Assembly: GCA_025964625.1 (NCBI GenBank)
Contig: JAOPYL010000243.1
Location: 1-62,204, forward strand
Source of the DNA: Actinoallomurus sp.
Lineage (GTDB): Bacteria; Actinomycetota; Actinomycetes; Streptosporangiales; Streptosporangiaceae
Reading direction: 5' to 3'
Length of the DNA: 62,204 bases
Below are positions 8,768 through 17,873 of the stretch, in pieces. The position numbers were made by a program, and so were the translations under genes. The first letter of the stretch is position 1; every line of letters starts with the position of its first letter. The notes beneath the pieces are model-generated. The model was not told where the DNA came from. It searched no databases and saw only the letters and a program-made list of their open reading frames with translations.

Positions 8768-9178
8768 TCATCGGCTGGTCGCGTGCAGGCTGATGGCGTA
8801 CGCCGGGCCCGGATTCACCAGCTCGCGCGGGTGCCCGCCGGCGTACACCTGGACCCGGTTGGCGCGCAGGGTCCGCTCGGCCACGCCCTGCCCGGTGATC
8901 GTCCGCTCGGCGAGCTCGCCCGCGAGCACGGCGAGGACCCTGGCACCCGGAACGGCGCGGTGCCCGGGAGGCCACGCCGACAGCCACAGCTCGCACTCGG
9001 CGGCCAGCGGCACCGGCACCGGCACGCCGTCGAAGCGCACGAGATGCCACCAGTCACCCGGCCGGGCGGCGACCTCGCGGACGAGACCGGCCAGCCGGCC
9101 GACGGTGAGCGCACGGGCGGGGGCATGCGGGCCGGCGTCGCCCTGCATGGTCAGATCGGGAATGACGGAGAGATTCAC
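8768..9178 (-). CDS. degenerate cysteine dioxygenase-like cupin
   Basis: 136 residues. The pattern FDGVPVPVPLAAECELWLSAWPPG, VLAVLAGELAERTIT and a C-terminal GPAYAISLHATS follows actinobacterial cysteine dioxygenases. The region where those enzymes carry two iron-binding His (typically HDHG after the WP-G turn) reads GHRAVPGARV here, leaving one His, and only one His is seen in YAGGHPRELVN. Iron binding is therefore doubtful. GTG start with GAAGGA about 7 nt upstream. It follows a polycysteine leader ORF, which links it to cysteine status. Assignment rests on pattern only. Confidence 0.6.
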   Translation of the reverse strand: MNLSVIPDLTMQGDAGPHAPARALTVGRLAGLVREVAARPGDWWHLVRFDGVPVPVPLAAECELWLSAWPPGHRAVPGARVLAVLAGELAERTITGQGVAERTLRANRVQVYAGGHPRELVNPGPAYAISLHATSR

Positions 9179-9235
9179 AGACGGGTCCTTCGGGAGACGG
9201 CTGAGCGCCGCGAGGCTGACTGTCGGACGGAAGGG

Positions 9236-9319
9236 TCAGCGACAACAACACGAAGGACACAGCGCGGCGACCGCGTGGGAGAACCCCACGAGGGCGGTCG
9301 GGACGATGCGCGCTGGCAT
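9236..9319 (-). CDS. leaderless polycysteine leader peptide
   Basis: 27-codon ORF ending CPSCCCR-stop, i.e. four Cys codons in the last seven. It ends 57 bases before the cysteine-dioxygenase-like start. No Shine-Dalgarno is present, and a promoter (9326-9355) places the transcript start at or next to the ATG. Polycysteine leaderless short ORFs that act as cysteine-responsive attenuators upstream of sulfur genes are described in mycobacteria; this has the same design. Ribosome stalling at the Cys codons when cysteine is scarce would be the sensing step. The mechanism here is inferred. Confidence 0.6.
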   Translation of the reverse strand: MPARIVPTALVGFSHAVAALCPSCCCR

Positions 9320-9325
9320 GGTAGA

Positions 9326-9355
9326 AGTCTGCAGGCCGTCACCCAGAGTCGTCAA
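9326..9355 (-). promoter_or_regulatory. promoter of the polycysteine leader ORF
   Basis: -35 TTGACG (9350-9355), 18-base spacer, -10 CAGACT (9326-9331), then 6 bases (tctacc) to the ATG at 9319. This fits a leaderless transcript. Confidence 0.55.
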
Positions 9356-9546
9356 GCCGGGGCGCGCCGGCAAGGTCCTCTGCCTCATCACCCTCCCCGC
9401 GAAGCGCTGACCGGAACACCGCTCCTCTCCGACCTCCCCGGACGCCACGCTCTCGCCCTCGGCCGCTACACGTGATCAGGTCTGGTCTGCAGGGGGTATT
9501 GAGGCTTAGGTTGGCATCTCAAGCCTCCTCCCCCCGGGAGACCGCG

Positions 9547-9666
9547 ATGCCGCGAAGCCGCACGAAACGCATCCGCCGAGCCGCCGCACGAATACGCCGC
9601 AAACACCGGGCCGGCGCCCGCCGCACGCACAAGGTGAACACCCACCACCGATTCGGCAAAGGCTGA
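9547..9666 (+). CDS. small Arg-rich basic protein, unassigned
   Basis: 39 residues from ATG 9547, with over a third Arg/Lys and a GKG C-terminus. GGGAGA lies 6-10 nt upstream. A 7-bp inverted repeat (9501-9527) with GAGGCTT arms precedes it. Composition suggests a nucleic-acid or ribosome-binding peptide, but I do not recognise the family. It could also be non-coding. The following 186 bases up to the cox cluster hold nothing I can identify. Confidence 0.35.
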   Translation: MPRSRTKRIRRAAARIRRKHRAGARRTHKVNTHHRFGKG

Positions 9667-9852
9667 CGCACACCCCGCCTCGTGCAGCGCTCCGAGGGCC
9701 GGCGCGCCGGCCGACGCGGGAATCCATCGCCGACTCCATCCCTCTACCTGGGAGAAGGCACGCAATGCGGCCGGTCACGTGCTTGCTCGGGATCCGAGGA
9801 CCTCCCCGGGGATCACACGCCCAGATCCGAACCACATGTCCAGGGAGGACGA

Positions 9853-10371
9853 ATGCCGCGTGTGTCCGTAGAAGTCGACGGCGTCGAATACGACGATGAC
9901 GTCGAGCCGCGCCTTCTGCTCGCCCACTACCTCCGTGATCGCCTCGGCAAGGTGGGCACCCCCATCGGCTGCGACACGTCGAACTGCGGCGCCTGCACCG
10001 TGCTGCTCAGTACGGGCCGGCGCGCCTCCGGCACGACGAGCGTGAGCGTCAAGAGCTGCTCCGTCCTCGCCGTACAGGCGGACGGGAAGAGCGTCACCAC
10101 CATCGAAGGCCTGAGCGACGGGCAGGAACTGCATCCGATGCAGCAGGCGTTCCACGAGGAGCACGCCCTGCAGTGCGGCTACTGCACCCCCGGCATGATC
10201 ATGGCCGCGATAGACCTGCTGCGGGAGAACCCCAACCCGTCCGAGGAGGAGGTTCGCGAGGGGCTGGAGGGCAACCTGTGCCGCTGCACGGGTTACCAGA
10301 ACATCGTGCGCGCCGTACGTCGCGCCGCCGGCGATATGCGCAGCCCGGCGGAGGAGGGGGTCACCTCATGA
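9853..10371 (+). CDS. coxS: molybdenum hydroxylase [2Fe-2S] small subunit, CoxS-like
   Basis: 172 residues. A plant-type ferredoxin [2Fe-2S] domain ([14 protein letters not shown] with a further Cys near residue 74) is followed by the all-helical [2Fe-2S] domain with CGYCTPGM and NLCRCTGYQ. It carries electrons from the molybdenum site of CoxL to the FAD of CoxM. GGGAGG lies 6 nt before ATG 9853. The stop overlaps the coxL ATG (ATGA). S-L-M gene order is that of form II rather than form I CO dehydrogenases. Confidence 0.93.
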   Translation: MPRVSVEVDGVEYDDDVEPRLLLAHYLRDRLGKVGTPIGCDTSNCGACTVLLSTGRRASGTTSVSVKSCSVLAVQADGKSVTTIEGLSDGQELHPMQQAFHEEHALQCGYCTPGMIMAAIDLLRENPNPSEEEVREGLEGNLCRCTGYQNIVRAVRRAAGDMRSPAEEGVTS

Positions 10372-12770
10372 CCGCCGCTCCTGAGATCGGCAGCGCGCGC
10401 AGGCGTACCGAGGACGCCCGGCTGATCACCGGGCGCACCAACTGGACCGACAACATCCAGCTCCCGGGGCTGCTGCACGTCGCCTTCCTGCGCAGCCCGG
10501 TCAGCCACGCCCGGATCACCGGGGTCGACGTCTCCGGCGCACGGGAGCGGCCCGGGGTGGTCGCCGTGTTCACCGGCGCCGACCTGGCCGACGAGCAGGG
10601 CAGCCTGCCGTGCGCCTGGCCGGTCACCGAGGACATGGTGCTGCCCGACCATCCCCCCGTCGCGGTGAACGAGGTGCGGTACGTCGGCGAACCGGTGGCC
10701 GTCGTCGTGGCCCGCGACCGGTACGCCGCCGCGGACGCCCTCGAAGCGATCGACATCGACTATGAGCCGCTTCCCGCCGTGACGGACATGGAGGAGGCCA
10801 TCAAGGAGGGCGCCGATCTGGTCCACTCCGACAAGGGCACCAACACGTCCTATGAGTGGATCTACGAGGCGGGCGACCTCGACGCCGCCTTCCGCGACGC
10901 GCCCGTGGTCATCGAGCGCCGGTACGTCCAGCAACGGCTCATCCCCACCGCCATGGAACCTCGCGCGGTGGTCTGCTCCGCGGTCGGCGACGACTACACC
11001 CTGTGGTCGTCCACGCAGATCCCGCACATCCTGCGGCTCATGCTGGCCACCGTCACGGGCATCCCCGAGCACCGGCTCCGGGTCATCGCGCCCGACGTGG
11101 GCGGCGGGTTCGGCTCCAAGCTCCAGGTGTACGGCGAGGAGGTGGTCTGCCTCCTGCTGGCCAAGCGGCTCGGCCGGCCGGTCAAGTGGACCGAGTCGCG
11201 CAGCGAGGGCAACATGGCCGTACATCACGGTCGCGGCCAGATCCAGCGCCTGTCCCTGGCCGCCGATTCCGACGGGCGGATCCGCGGCCTGAAGGTGGAC
11301 CTGCTCGCCGACATGGGCGCCTACCTCATGCTGGTCACGCCCGGCATCCCGATCCTCGGCGCGTTCATGTTCAACGGCATCTACAAGATGGACGCCTACT
11401 CGTTCAAATGCGCCGGCGTCTTCACGACCAAGACGCCGACCGACGCCTACCGGGGCGCCGGGCGGCCCGAGGCGACGTACGGCATCGAGCGGATGATGGA
11501 CGAACTGGCCGCCGAGCTGTCCCTCGACCCCCTGGAGGTACGGCGCCGCAACTGGATCACACACGACGAGTTCCCCTACGACACCGTCTCCGGGCTCACG
11601 TACGACTCCGGCAACTACGAGGCCGCCACCGACAAGGCGACGGAGCTGTTCGAGTACGACAAGCTGCGCGCCGAACAGGCCGACCGGCGCGACCGGGGCG
11701 ACCCCGTCCAGCTCGGCATCGGCGTCTCGACCTTCACCGAGATGTGCGGGCTGGCCCCCTCACGGGTGCTGGGCTCGCTGTCGTACGGCGCCGGCGGCTG
11801 GGAGCACGCGTCCGTCCGCGTGCTGCCGTCAGGAAAGATCGAGGTGGTCACCGGCTCCTCCGCCCACGGACAGGGCCACGAGACCGCGTGGGCGCAGATC
11901 GCGGCCGACCGGCTCGGCGTGCCGTTCGAGGACGTCCGCGTGCTGCACGGCGACACGAGCATCTCGCCGAGAGGCATGGACACCTACGGCTCACGGTCCC
12001 TGGCGGTCGGCGGCGTGGCGCTCTACAACGCCTGCGAAAAGGTGATCGACAAGGCCCGCCGGATGGCCGCCCACCTGCTGGAGGCCGATGAGCAGGACAT
12101 CGAGTTCGCCGGCGGGTCCTTCTCGGTCCGCGGTGTGCCGGAGCAGGCGCGGACCCTCCAGGAGGTGTCGCTGGCGGTGTTCGGCGCGCACGACCTGCCC
12201 GAGGGGTTCGAGCCCTCGCTCGACTCGGATGCCACCCACGACCCGGACAACTTCTCCTTCCCCCACGGCACGCACCTGTGCGCCGCCGAGGTGGACACCG
12301 AGACCGGGTTCGTGAAGCTCCGCACGTACGTGGCCGTCGACGACGTGGGCTCGGTGGTGAACCCGCTGATCGTCGAAGGCCAGGTGCACGGCGGGCTCGC
12401 CCAGGGAATCGCACAGGCGCTGTACGAGGAGGCCGTCTACGACGCCGAGGGCAACCTGACGACCACGACGATGGCCGACTATCTGGTGCCCTCCGCCGGC
12501 GACCTGCCGACCTTCACGACGGACCGTACGGAGACACCGGCGACCACGAACCCGCTGGGCGTCAAGGGCGTCGGCGAGGCGGGCACGATCGCCTCCACGC
12601 CGGCCGTGGTCAACGCGATCGTCGACGCGCTCCGCCCGTATGGCGTGACCGACGTGCCCATGCCCTGCACGCCCGAACGCGTATGGCAGGCGGTGCGAGG
12701 CGGCACGGCCGAACGCTCCACGCAACCCGGAGCGGGCGGCGGACTCGGATCAGCAGGAGGTGAAGCGTGA
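10368..12770 (+). CDS. coxL: xanthine-oxidase family molybdenum subunit, CoxL form II
   Basis: 800 residues, full length for the family. DVGGGFGSK, typical of molybdopterin hydroxylases, lies near residue 245, and VKGVGEAGT with the catalytic Glu is near the C-terminus. The active-site loop reads [11 protein letters not shown]. Form I CO dehydrogenases have AYRCSFR, whose Cys binds copper; this protein has the form II loop AYRGAGR and no Cys. CO oxidation is therefore uncertain, and an aldehyde or N-heterocycle substrate is possible. No coxDEF or cofactor-sulfuration genes are in the window. The stop overlaps the coxM GTG. Confidence 0.92.
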   Translation: MTAAPEIGSARRRTEDARLITGRTNWTDNIQLPGLLHVAFLRSPVSHARITGVDVSGARERPGVVAVFTGADLADEQGSLPCAWPVTEDMVLPDHPPVAVNEVRYVGEPVAVVVARDRYAAADALEAIDIDYEPLPAVTDMEEAIKEGADLVHSDKGTNTSYEWIYEAGDLDAAFRDAPVVIERRYVQQRLIPTAMEPRAVVCSAVGDDYTLWSSTQIPHILRLMLATVTGIPEHRLRVIAPDVGGGFGSKLQVYGEEVVCLLLAKRLGRPVKWTESRSEGNMAVHHGRGQIQRLSLAADSDGRIRGLKVDLLADMGAYLMLVTPGIPILGAFMFNGIYKMDAYSFKCAGVFTTKTPTDAYRGAGRPEATYGIERMMDELAAELSLDPLEVRRRNWITHDEFPYDTVSGLTYDSGNYEAATDKATELFEYDKLRAEQADRRDRGDPVQLGIGVSTFTEMCGLAPSRVLGSLSYGAGGWEHASVRVLPSGKIEVVTGSSAHGQGHETAWAQIAADRLGVPFEDVRVLHGDTSISPRGMDTYGSRSLAVGGVALYNACEKVIDKARRMAAHLLEADEQDIEFAGGSFSVRGVPEQARTLQEVSLAVFGAHDLPEGFEPSLDSDATHDPDNFSFPHGTHLCAAEVDTETGFVKLRTYVAVDDVGSVVNPLIVEGQVHGGLAQGIAQALYEEAVYDAEGNLTTTTMADYLVPSAGDLPTFTTDRTETPATTNPLGVKGVGEAGTIASTPAVVNAIVDALRPYGVTDVPMPCTPERVWQAVRGGTAERSTQPGAGGGLGSAGGEA

Positions 12771-13612
12771 TTCCGGCACCGTTCGACTACGTCCGGCCGT
12801 CGTCGCTGCCCGAGGCCGTCGCGGCGCTGCGCGACGCGGGCGACGAGGCGAAGGTGCTCGCCGGCGGGCAGAGCCTGCTTCCGCTGCTGCGGATGCGGCT
12901 GGCCTATCCCGAGGTGCTCATCGACGTCGGAGGGCTGCCGGAGCTGCACGGCATCCGCGACGAGGGCTCGTCGCTGCTGGTGGGCGCGATGACGACGCAC
13001 TACGAGGTCATGCGCGATCCGCTCATCCGCGAACACTGCCCATTGCTCGCCGCGGCCACCTCGACCGTGGCGGACCCCGCGGTACGCCACCGGGGCACCT
13101 TCGGCGGCTCTCTCGCGCACGCGGACCCGGCGGGTGACCTACCGGCCGTGGTGCTCGCGATGGACGCCGTGTTCGTGACGTCGGCACGGGAGATCCCGGT
13201 CGGTGAGTTCTTCGCCGACTACCTGACGTCCGCGCTGGAACCCGACGAGATCCTCGTCGGCGTACGCCTGCCGAAGTCGTACGCCGGCTGGGGCTTCCAC
13301 TACGAGAAGTTCCACCGCACGGCGCAGGCCTGGGCCATCGTCGGGGTCGCCTGTCTCGTACGGCGTTCGGACGGCGAGGTCGCGGAGGCGAGGATCGGTC
13401 TCACCAACATGGGCGCGGCCCCGGTGCGCGCCTCCGCGGTGGAGACGGCGATAGCGGGCGGCGCGGCCGGCGCGGATGCGTTCCGGGCCGCCGCCGAGAA
13501 CGCCCCCGAGGGCACGAACCCACCCAGCGACCTGCACGGGTCCGCCGACTATCGGCGGCACCTCGCCAAGGTCCTGACCGCACGCGCCCTGGCAACGGCG
13601 GCCGGGGTGTAG
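12767..13612 (+). CDS. coxM: molybdenum hydroxylase FAD subunit, CoxM-like
   Basis: 281 residues. FAD-binding motifs AGGQSLLPLLRMRLA (about 32-46) and VADPAVRHRGTFGGSLAHADP (about 102-122) are in the expected positions of the vanillyl-oxidase-type fold, followed by the CO_deh_flav_C domain. Transfers electrons from the [2Fe-2S] centres to an external acceptor. GTG start overlaps the coxL stop; AGGAGG precedes it by about 5 nt. Confidence 0.93.
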   Translation: MIPAPFDYVRPSSLPEAVAALRDAGDEAKVLAGGQSLLPLLRMRLAYPEVLIDVGGLPELHGIRDEGSSLLVGAMTTHYEVMRDPLIREHCPLLAAATSTVADPAVRHRGTFGGSLAHADPAGDLPAVVLAMDAVFVTSAREIPVGEFFADYLTSALEPDEILVGVRLPKSYAGWGFHYEKFHRTAQAWAIVGVACLVRRSDGEVAEARIGLTNMGAAPVRASAVETAIAGGAAGADAFRAAAENAPEGTNPPSDLHGSADYRRHLAKVLTARALATAAGV

Positions 13613-13625
13613 CAGCCCATCCGAT

Positions 13626-13694
13626 GTTCGCTCGACCGGCGCGGGGTATGCACAGGACCGTCCCAGGTCCATACCCCGCGCCGGCGGAGCGAAC
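13626..13694. repeat. long imperfect inverted repeat between coxM and coxG
   Basis: Arms 13626-13650 and 13670-13694 match except for a 2-base mismatch near GCTC; the inner part adds GGACC-gtccca-GGTCC after a 4-base bulge. A transcript would fold into a hairpin of about 30 bp. No T-tract follows, and coxG begins 104 bases later. It may act as a weak terminator or an mRNA stabiliser, or be a mobile-repeat remnant. Confidence 0.6.
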
Positions 13695-13798
13695 GGCCGG
13701 CAGGGGATGGCGGAGCGCGATCTTCGCTGGTTCACTGACACCAGCGTCGAGCGCGGCCGCAGTCGCCCGAACGACATCGCTCGCAAGGAGAGGAAGGC

Positions 13799-14611
13799 AT
13801 GGAGCTCGATCACGACTTCACCGTTCCGGTACCCGTGGACCAGGCCTGGCCGGTCCTGCTCGACGTCGAGCGGATCGCGCCCTGCATGCCCGGCGCCACG
13901 CTCGACTCGATCGACGGCGACGACTTCACCGGCCGCCTCAAGGTCAAGCTCGGCGCGATGACGATCACTTACAAGGGCACCGCCCGCATCTCCTCACGCG
14001 ACGAGCAGGCCCGTATCGTCACCATCGAGGGCTCGGGCAAGGAGTCGCGCGGCTCCGGCACGGCGAGCGCCACTGTGCGGGCCCAGCTGCACGACGAGGG
14101 TGAGCACACCCGCGTCACCGTGCACACGAAGCTGAACGTGACCGGGCGTCCCGCGCAGTTCGGCCGCAACATCCTGTCCGAGGTGGGCGGCAAGCTCATC
14201 GGCCGGTTCGCCGGCAATCTCGCCGCCGAGCTGGGCCGGGACGATTCCGCGGACGCGGCGGCGCCGGTCGGCCCCACCACGGAAGCCGCTCCCGCGGAAA
14301 CCGCTCCTGCGGAAACCGCTCCTGCGGAAGCCACCCCCGCGGAAGCCGCTGCCGCAGAAGCCGCCCCTGCGGAATCCGGACCCGCCGGAACGGGCGTTGC
14401 CGCCTCAACCGGTACCACGCCGCGAACAGCCCCCGTCGCCGACCTCGGGGCCGCTCCGAAGGCCAGACCGCAGGCGGCCCGGCCGAGCGCGGAGGCCATC
14501 GACCTGCTCGAGTTCGCCGGGCCGTCGATCGCCAAGCGTGCGGTGCCGGTGCTCGCCGGCCTGGCGATGCTGTGGACCCTGCGGCGCCTCTTCCGGCGCT
14601 CCAAGCGCTGA
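13799..14611 (+). CDS. coxG: CoxG-like SRPBCC protein with C-terminal membrane anchor
   Basis: 270 residues. The N-terminal 150 are a CoxG/SRPBCC fold (FTVPVPVDQAWPVLLDVERIAPCMPGA, GRLKVKLGAMTITYKG). Residues about 160-195 are Ala/Glu/Pro repeats of the form A-E-T-A-P, encoded by a degenerate 15-nt tandem repeat at about 14279-14375. The C-terminus has one hydrophobic helix (VPVLAGLAMLWTL) and a basic end RRLFRRSKR. In Oligotropha, CoxG anchors CO dehydrogenase to the membrane, and this tail-anchored form fits that. AGGAGAGGAAGG precedes the ATG. Confidence 0.85.
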   Translation: MELDHDFTVPVPVDQAWPVLLDVERIAPCMPGATLDSIDGDDFTGRLKVKLGAMTITYKGTARISSRDEQARIVTIEGSGKESRGSGTASATVRAQLHDEGEHTRVTVHTKLNVTGRPAQFGRNILSEVGGKLIGRFAGNLAAELGRDDSADAAAPVGPTTEAAPAETAPAETAPAEATPAEAAAAEAAPAESGPAGTGVAASTGTTPRTAPVADLGAAPKARPQAARPSAEAIDLLEFAGPSIAKRAVPVLAGLAMLWTLRRLFRRSKR

Positions 14612-14618
14612 GCGGAGC

Positions 14619-14921
14619 GGCGGCCAGCCGCTGAACTGGGGCCGCACCCGCCGCCTGTTCACCAGTGCCCAGCGCGACGTCTACGTAGCCCTTTACACCG
14701 GCTGCGCCGCCGACGGCTGCGACAGGCCCCTCGCCTGGTCGGCCATCGACCACAAGCAAGAGTGGGTCAACGGCGGACGCACCGACCTCGACAACGGACA
14801 GCCGCTTTGCAACTGGCATAACTTGCGCAAAGAGTACCGACGGTCCCGTATGCGCCAAGTGCCTCAAAATAGCGAAAAAAGCCAGGGACACCACGATCCG
14901 CCGTCGACTACCGACCCCTGA
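14619..14921 (+). pseudogene. C-terminal remnant of a DUF222/HNH endonuclease
   Basis: Reading frame without a plausible start that encodes LNWGRTRRLFTSAQR, TGCAADGCDRPLAW, DHKQEW and TDLDNGQPLCNWHN. This is the Cys/HNH tail of the DUF222-type endonucleases abundant in actinobacteria; intact members read LGRTRRLFT, CDRP, AHHI and DNG..LCRHHH. The upstream ~300 codons are missing and the first His pair has become DHK. It lies 8 bases after the coxG stop, so it looks like a truncated relic. Confidence 0.6.
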
Positions 14922-14960
14922 CCACCTCCGGCCCTGCGGCACCCGGTGGCCGCGTCATGA

Positions 14961-14975
14961 CTCACTTAGAGTGAG
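14961..14975. promoter_or_regulatory. palindrome over the kynureninase -10 box
   Basis: CTCACT-tag-AGTGAG is a perfect inverted repeat. TAGAGT (14967-14972) inside it fits a -10 box 7 nt before the ATG at 14980. A repressor bound here would cover the promoter and the start of a leaderless mRNA. Confidence 0.45.
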
Positions 14976-14979
14976 GCAC

Positions 14980-16230
14980 ATGACCGACCTGTCCCGCGAG
15001 CGGGCCGCCGCGCTCGACGCCGCCGATCCGCTCGCGTCGTTACGTGACGCGTTCGTGCACGACGATCGTGGGCTGATCTACCTGGACGGCAACTCGCTGG
15101 GACGGCTCCCGAAGGCCGGCGCAGAACGGATCGCGCAGGTCGTACGGGAGGAGTGGGGGGCCGGCCTGGTCCGGTCGTGGTCGCACTGGGTGGATCTGCC
15201 GACCCGAACCGGCGACCTCATCGGCTCGGCCCTCCTCGGAGCGGCGCCCGGTCAGGTCGCCGTGTCCGACTCGACGACGGTGAACCTGTACAAGCTGGCC
15301 GTGGCGGCGCTGGACGCCCGGCCGGACCGTACGGTGATCGTCACCGACGACGACAACTTCCCGACCGACCGGTATGTCTTCGAGGGGCTGGCCGCGCAGC
15401 GTGGCCTGGAGTTGCGCGTCGTGCGGAGCGACATCGACGAGGGCCTGGACCTCGACGCGCTGCGGGACGCCGTCGACGAGACAACCGCGCTGGTCAGCCT
15501 CTCGCACGTCGCGTACCGATCGGGGGCGCTGCTCGACATGGCGACCGTCAACGAGATCGCGCACGGTGCGGGCGCGCTCATCCTGTGGGACCTCTGTCAC
15601 TCTGCCGGCGCCGTACCCGTCGAGCTGGACGCGACCGGCGCGGATCTCGCGGTGGGCTGCACGTACAAGTACCTGAACGGCGGCCCCGGCGCTCCGGCGT
15701 TCCTCTACGTGCGCGGTGAGCTGCGGTCGGGGCTGCGTCAGCCGATCTGGGGGTGGTTCGGCCAGCGGGACCAGTTCGAGATGGGGCCGTCGTACGACCC
15801 CGTCCGGGGCGTCGAGCGGTTTCTCACCGGCACGCCTGCGGTCGTCGCGGTCGCGGCGGTGGAGGAGGGCGTCCGGCTGCTCGCCGAAGCGGGCATCGGC
15901 CGGCTGCGGACCAAGGGCGTCGCGCTCACCGGGTACCTCATCGAACTCGCCGGGGCGTGGCTGCCCGCGGTCACCCTCGCCACGCCGGTGGACCCCGCCC
16001 GGCGCGGCTCGCACGTCTCGCTGTGCCATCCCGAGGCGTGGCGGCTCGCCCAGGCGCTGATCGAGGAAAACGTGATCCCGGACTACCGGGCTCCTGACCG
16101 GCTGCGCCTGGGGCCCGCCCCGATCACCACTCGGTTCACCGACGTCTGGGACGCCCTGGACCGGCTGCGCCGGATCGTGGACGACAAGACGTACGAACGG
16201 TTCCCGGCCGAGCCCTCACGCGTCACCTGA
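14980..16230 (+). CDS. kynU: kynureninase
   Basis: 416 residues, the usual length. This PLP-dependent enzyme cleaves L-kynurenine to anthranilate and alanine in tryptophan breakdown. LYLDG-type N-terminus (LIYLDGNSLGRLP), the phosphate-binding DSTTVNLYK, WDLCHSAGAVP and the PLP-lysine motif GCTYKYLNGGPGAP are all present, with WGWFGQRDQFEM near the end. Tryptophan dioxygenase and formamidase are not adjacent. Start at ATG 14980 is probably leaderless; a GTG at 14971 lies inside the operator-like palindrome. Confidence 0.92.
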   Translation: MTDLSRERAAALDAADPLASLRDAFVHDDRGLIYLDGNSLGRLPKAGAERIAQVVREEWGAGLVRSWSHWVDLPTRTGDLIGSALLGAAPGQVAVSDSTTVNLYKLAVAALDARPDRTVIVTDDDNFPTDRYVFEGLAAQRGLELRVVRSDIDEGLDLDALRDAVDETTALVSLSHVAYRSGALLDMATVNEIAHGAGALILWDLCHSAGAVPVELDATGADLAVGCTYKYLNGGPGAPAFLYVRGELRSGLRQPIWGWFGQRDQFEMGPSYDPVRGVERFLTGTPAVVAVAAVEEGVRLLAEAGIGRLRTKGVALTGYLIELAGAWLPAVTLATPVDPARRGSHVSLCHPEAWRLAQALIEENVIPDYRAPDRLRLGPAPITTRFTDVWDALDRLRRIVDDKTYERFPAEPSRVT

Positions 16231-16298
16231 TCCCGCCGAGGCCGCGCCGACGACGTATCAGGCTCTCTCTGGCCCGTCCGGCGCAGGTGAGACCGCGG

Positions 16299-17873
16299 TC
16301 ACTCCCACTCGATGGTGCCAGGGGGCTTGCTGGTGATGTCGACGACGACGCGGTTGATGTCGGGGACCTCGTTGGTGATACGGGTGGAGATCCTCTGCAG
16401 CACGTCGTACGGGAGCCGCGCCCAGTCGGCGGTCATGGCATCCTCGCTGGTCACCGGGCGCAGCACGATGGGATGGCCGTACGTGCGGCTGTCGCCCTGC
16501 ACACCCACCGAGCGGACGTCGGCGAGCAGCACCACCGGGAACTGCCAGATGTCGCGGTCGAGGCCGGCCCTGGTGAGCTCCTCGCGAGCGATGGCGTCGG
16601 CCTCCCGCAGCAGGTCGAGGCGGTCGCGCGACACGGCGCCGATGATCCGGATGCCGAGTCCGGGGCCGGGGAAGGGCTGCCGCCAGACGATCTCCGCGGG
16701 GAGGCCGAGCTCCTCGCCCAGCCGCCGCACCTCGTCCTTGAACAGCGTGCGCAACGGCTCGACCAGGGAGAACTGGAGGTCCTCGGGGAGGCCGCCGACG
16801 TTGTGGTGGGACTTGATGTTGGCCGCGCCGGTGCCGCCGCCGGACTCGACCACGTCCGGATAGAGCGTGCCCTGCACAAGGAACTCGACCGCTTCCCCGT
16901 GCGTGTCGACGACCTCGCGGGCCGCCTCTTCAAAGACCCGGATGAACTCACGGCCGATGATCTTGCGCTTGGTCTCGGGATCGGTGACGCCGTCCAGCGC
17001 CTCGAGGAACCGGGCAGAGGCGTCGACGACCTTGAGGTCGACACCGGTCGCGGCCACGAAGTCCTTCTCGACCTGCTCGGCCTCGCCCTTACGCAGCAGC
17101 CCGTGGTCGACGAAGACGCAGGTCAGCCGGGAGCCGATGGCCCGCTGCACGAGCGCCCCGGCCACCGCCGAGTCGACGCCCCCGGAGAGCGCGCAGATCG
17201 CCCGCTTGCCGCCGACCTGGGCGCGGACCGCCTCGATCGACTCCTCGGCGATATTGACCATCGTCCAGGAGGAGCGGCAACCCGCCGCGGCGAGGAAGTG
17301 CTTCAGCACGGCCAGACCGTGCTCGGTGTGCATGACCTCGGGGTGGAACTGGACACCGTAGAGCCCGCGCGCGGGGTCCTCCATGGCGGCGACCGGAGCG
17401 CTCTCGGTACGGGCGGTCACCGCGAAGCCGGCCGGGGCCGCGCTGCAGGTGACGCGATGCGACATCCACACGGACTGCTCGGCGGGCAGTCCCGCGAGCA
17501 ACGTGCCCTCCTCGATCACGGCGAGCGGGGTGCGGCCGTACTCGGCGATGTCGGAGTTGGCGACCGTGCCGCCCAGCTCCTGCGCCATCGCCTGGAAGCC
17601 GTAGCAGATCCCCAGCGTCGGCACTCCGGCCCCGAACAGGCCGTCCGGCACGGCGGGTGCGCCGGGTTCGTACACCGACGCGGGGCCGCCGGACAGGATG
17701 ATCGCCTTGGGCCGCTTGGCCAGCATCTCCGCGACCGGCATGGTCGAGGGCACGATCTCACTGAACACGTGACACTCACGCACACGACGGGCGATGAGCT
17801 GCGCATACTGCGCGCCGAAATCGACAACGAGGACCGTGTCGAAGGACTGCTCGACTGACTCGACGGACACCAA
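16299..17873 (-). CDS. guaA: GMP synthase (glutamine-hydrolysing)
   Basis: 524 residues. Class I glutamine amidotransferase domain first ([17 protein letters not shown], nucleophile Cys in GICYGFQ, His-Glu in GVQFHPEV), then the ATP-pyrophosphatase P-loop [10 protein letters not shown] near residue 230 and the C-terminal dimerisation domain ending KPPGTIEWE. Converts XMP to GMP. guaB3 and guaB are nearby on the same strand, separated by unrelated metabolic genes. TAGACT at 17907-17912 on this strand may be its -10 box. Confidence 0.97.
   Translation of the reverse strand: MVSVESVEQSFDTVLVVDFGAQYAQLIARRVRECHVFSEIVPSTMPVAEMLAKRPKAIILSGGPASVYEPGAPAVPDGLFGAGVPTLGICYGFQAMAQELGGTVANSDIAEYGRTPLAVIEEGTLLAGLPAEQSVWMSHRVTCSAAPAGFAVTARTESAPVAAMEDPARGLYGVQFHPEVMHTEHGLAVLKHFLAAAGCRSSWTMVNIAEESIEAVRAQVGGKRAICALSGGVDSAVAGALVQRAIGSRLTCVFVDHGLLRKGEAEQVEKDFVAATGVDLKVVDASARFLEALDGVTDPETKRKIIGREFIRVFEEAAREVVDTHGEAVEFLVQGTLYPDVVESGGGTGAANIKSHHNVGGLPEDLQFSLVEPLRTLFKDEVRRLGEELGLPAEIVWRQPFPGPGLGIRIIGAVSRDRLDLLREADAIAREELTRAGLDRDIWQFPVVLLADVRSVGVQGDSRTYGHPIVLRPVTSEDAMTADWARLPYDVLQRISTRITNEVPDINRVVVDITSKPPGTIEWE

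Noticed and set aside
9506-9525. TTAGGTTGGC resembling half of a DtxR/IdeR iron box before the small basic gene.
   Set aside because: The second half does not match, and no iron gene is adjacent.
13613-13798. The coxM-coxG interval as a possible new gene or promoter.
   Set aside because: No supported frame or clear -35/-10 is seen; only the hairpin and the coxG ribosome site are evident.
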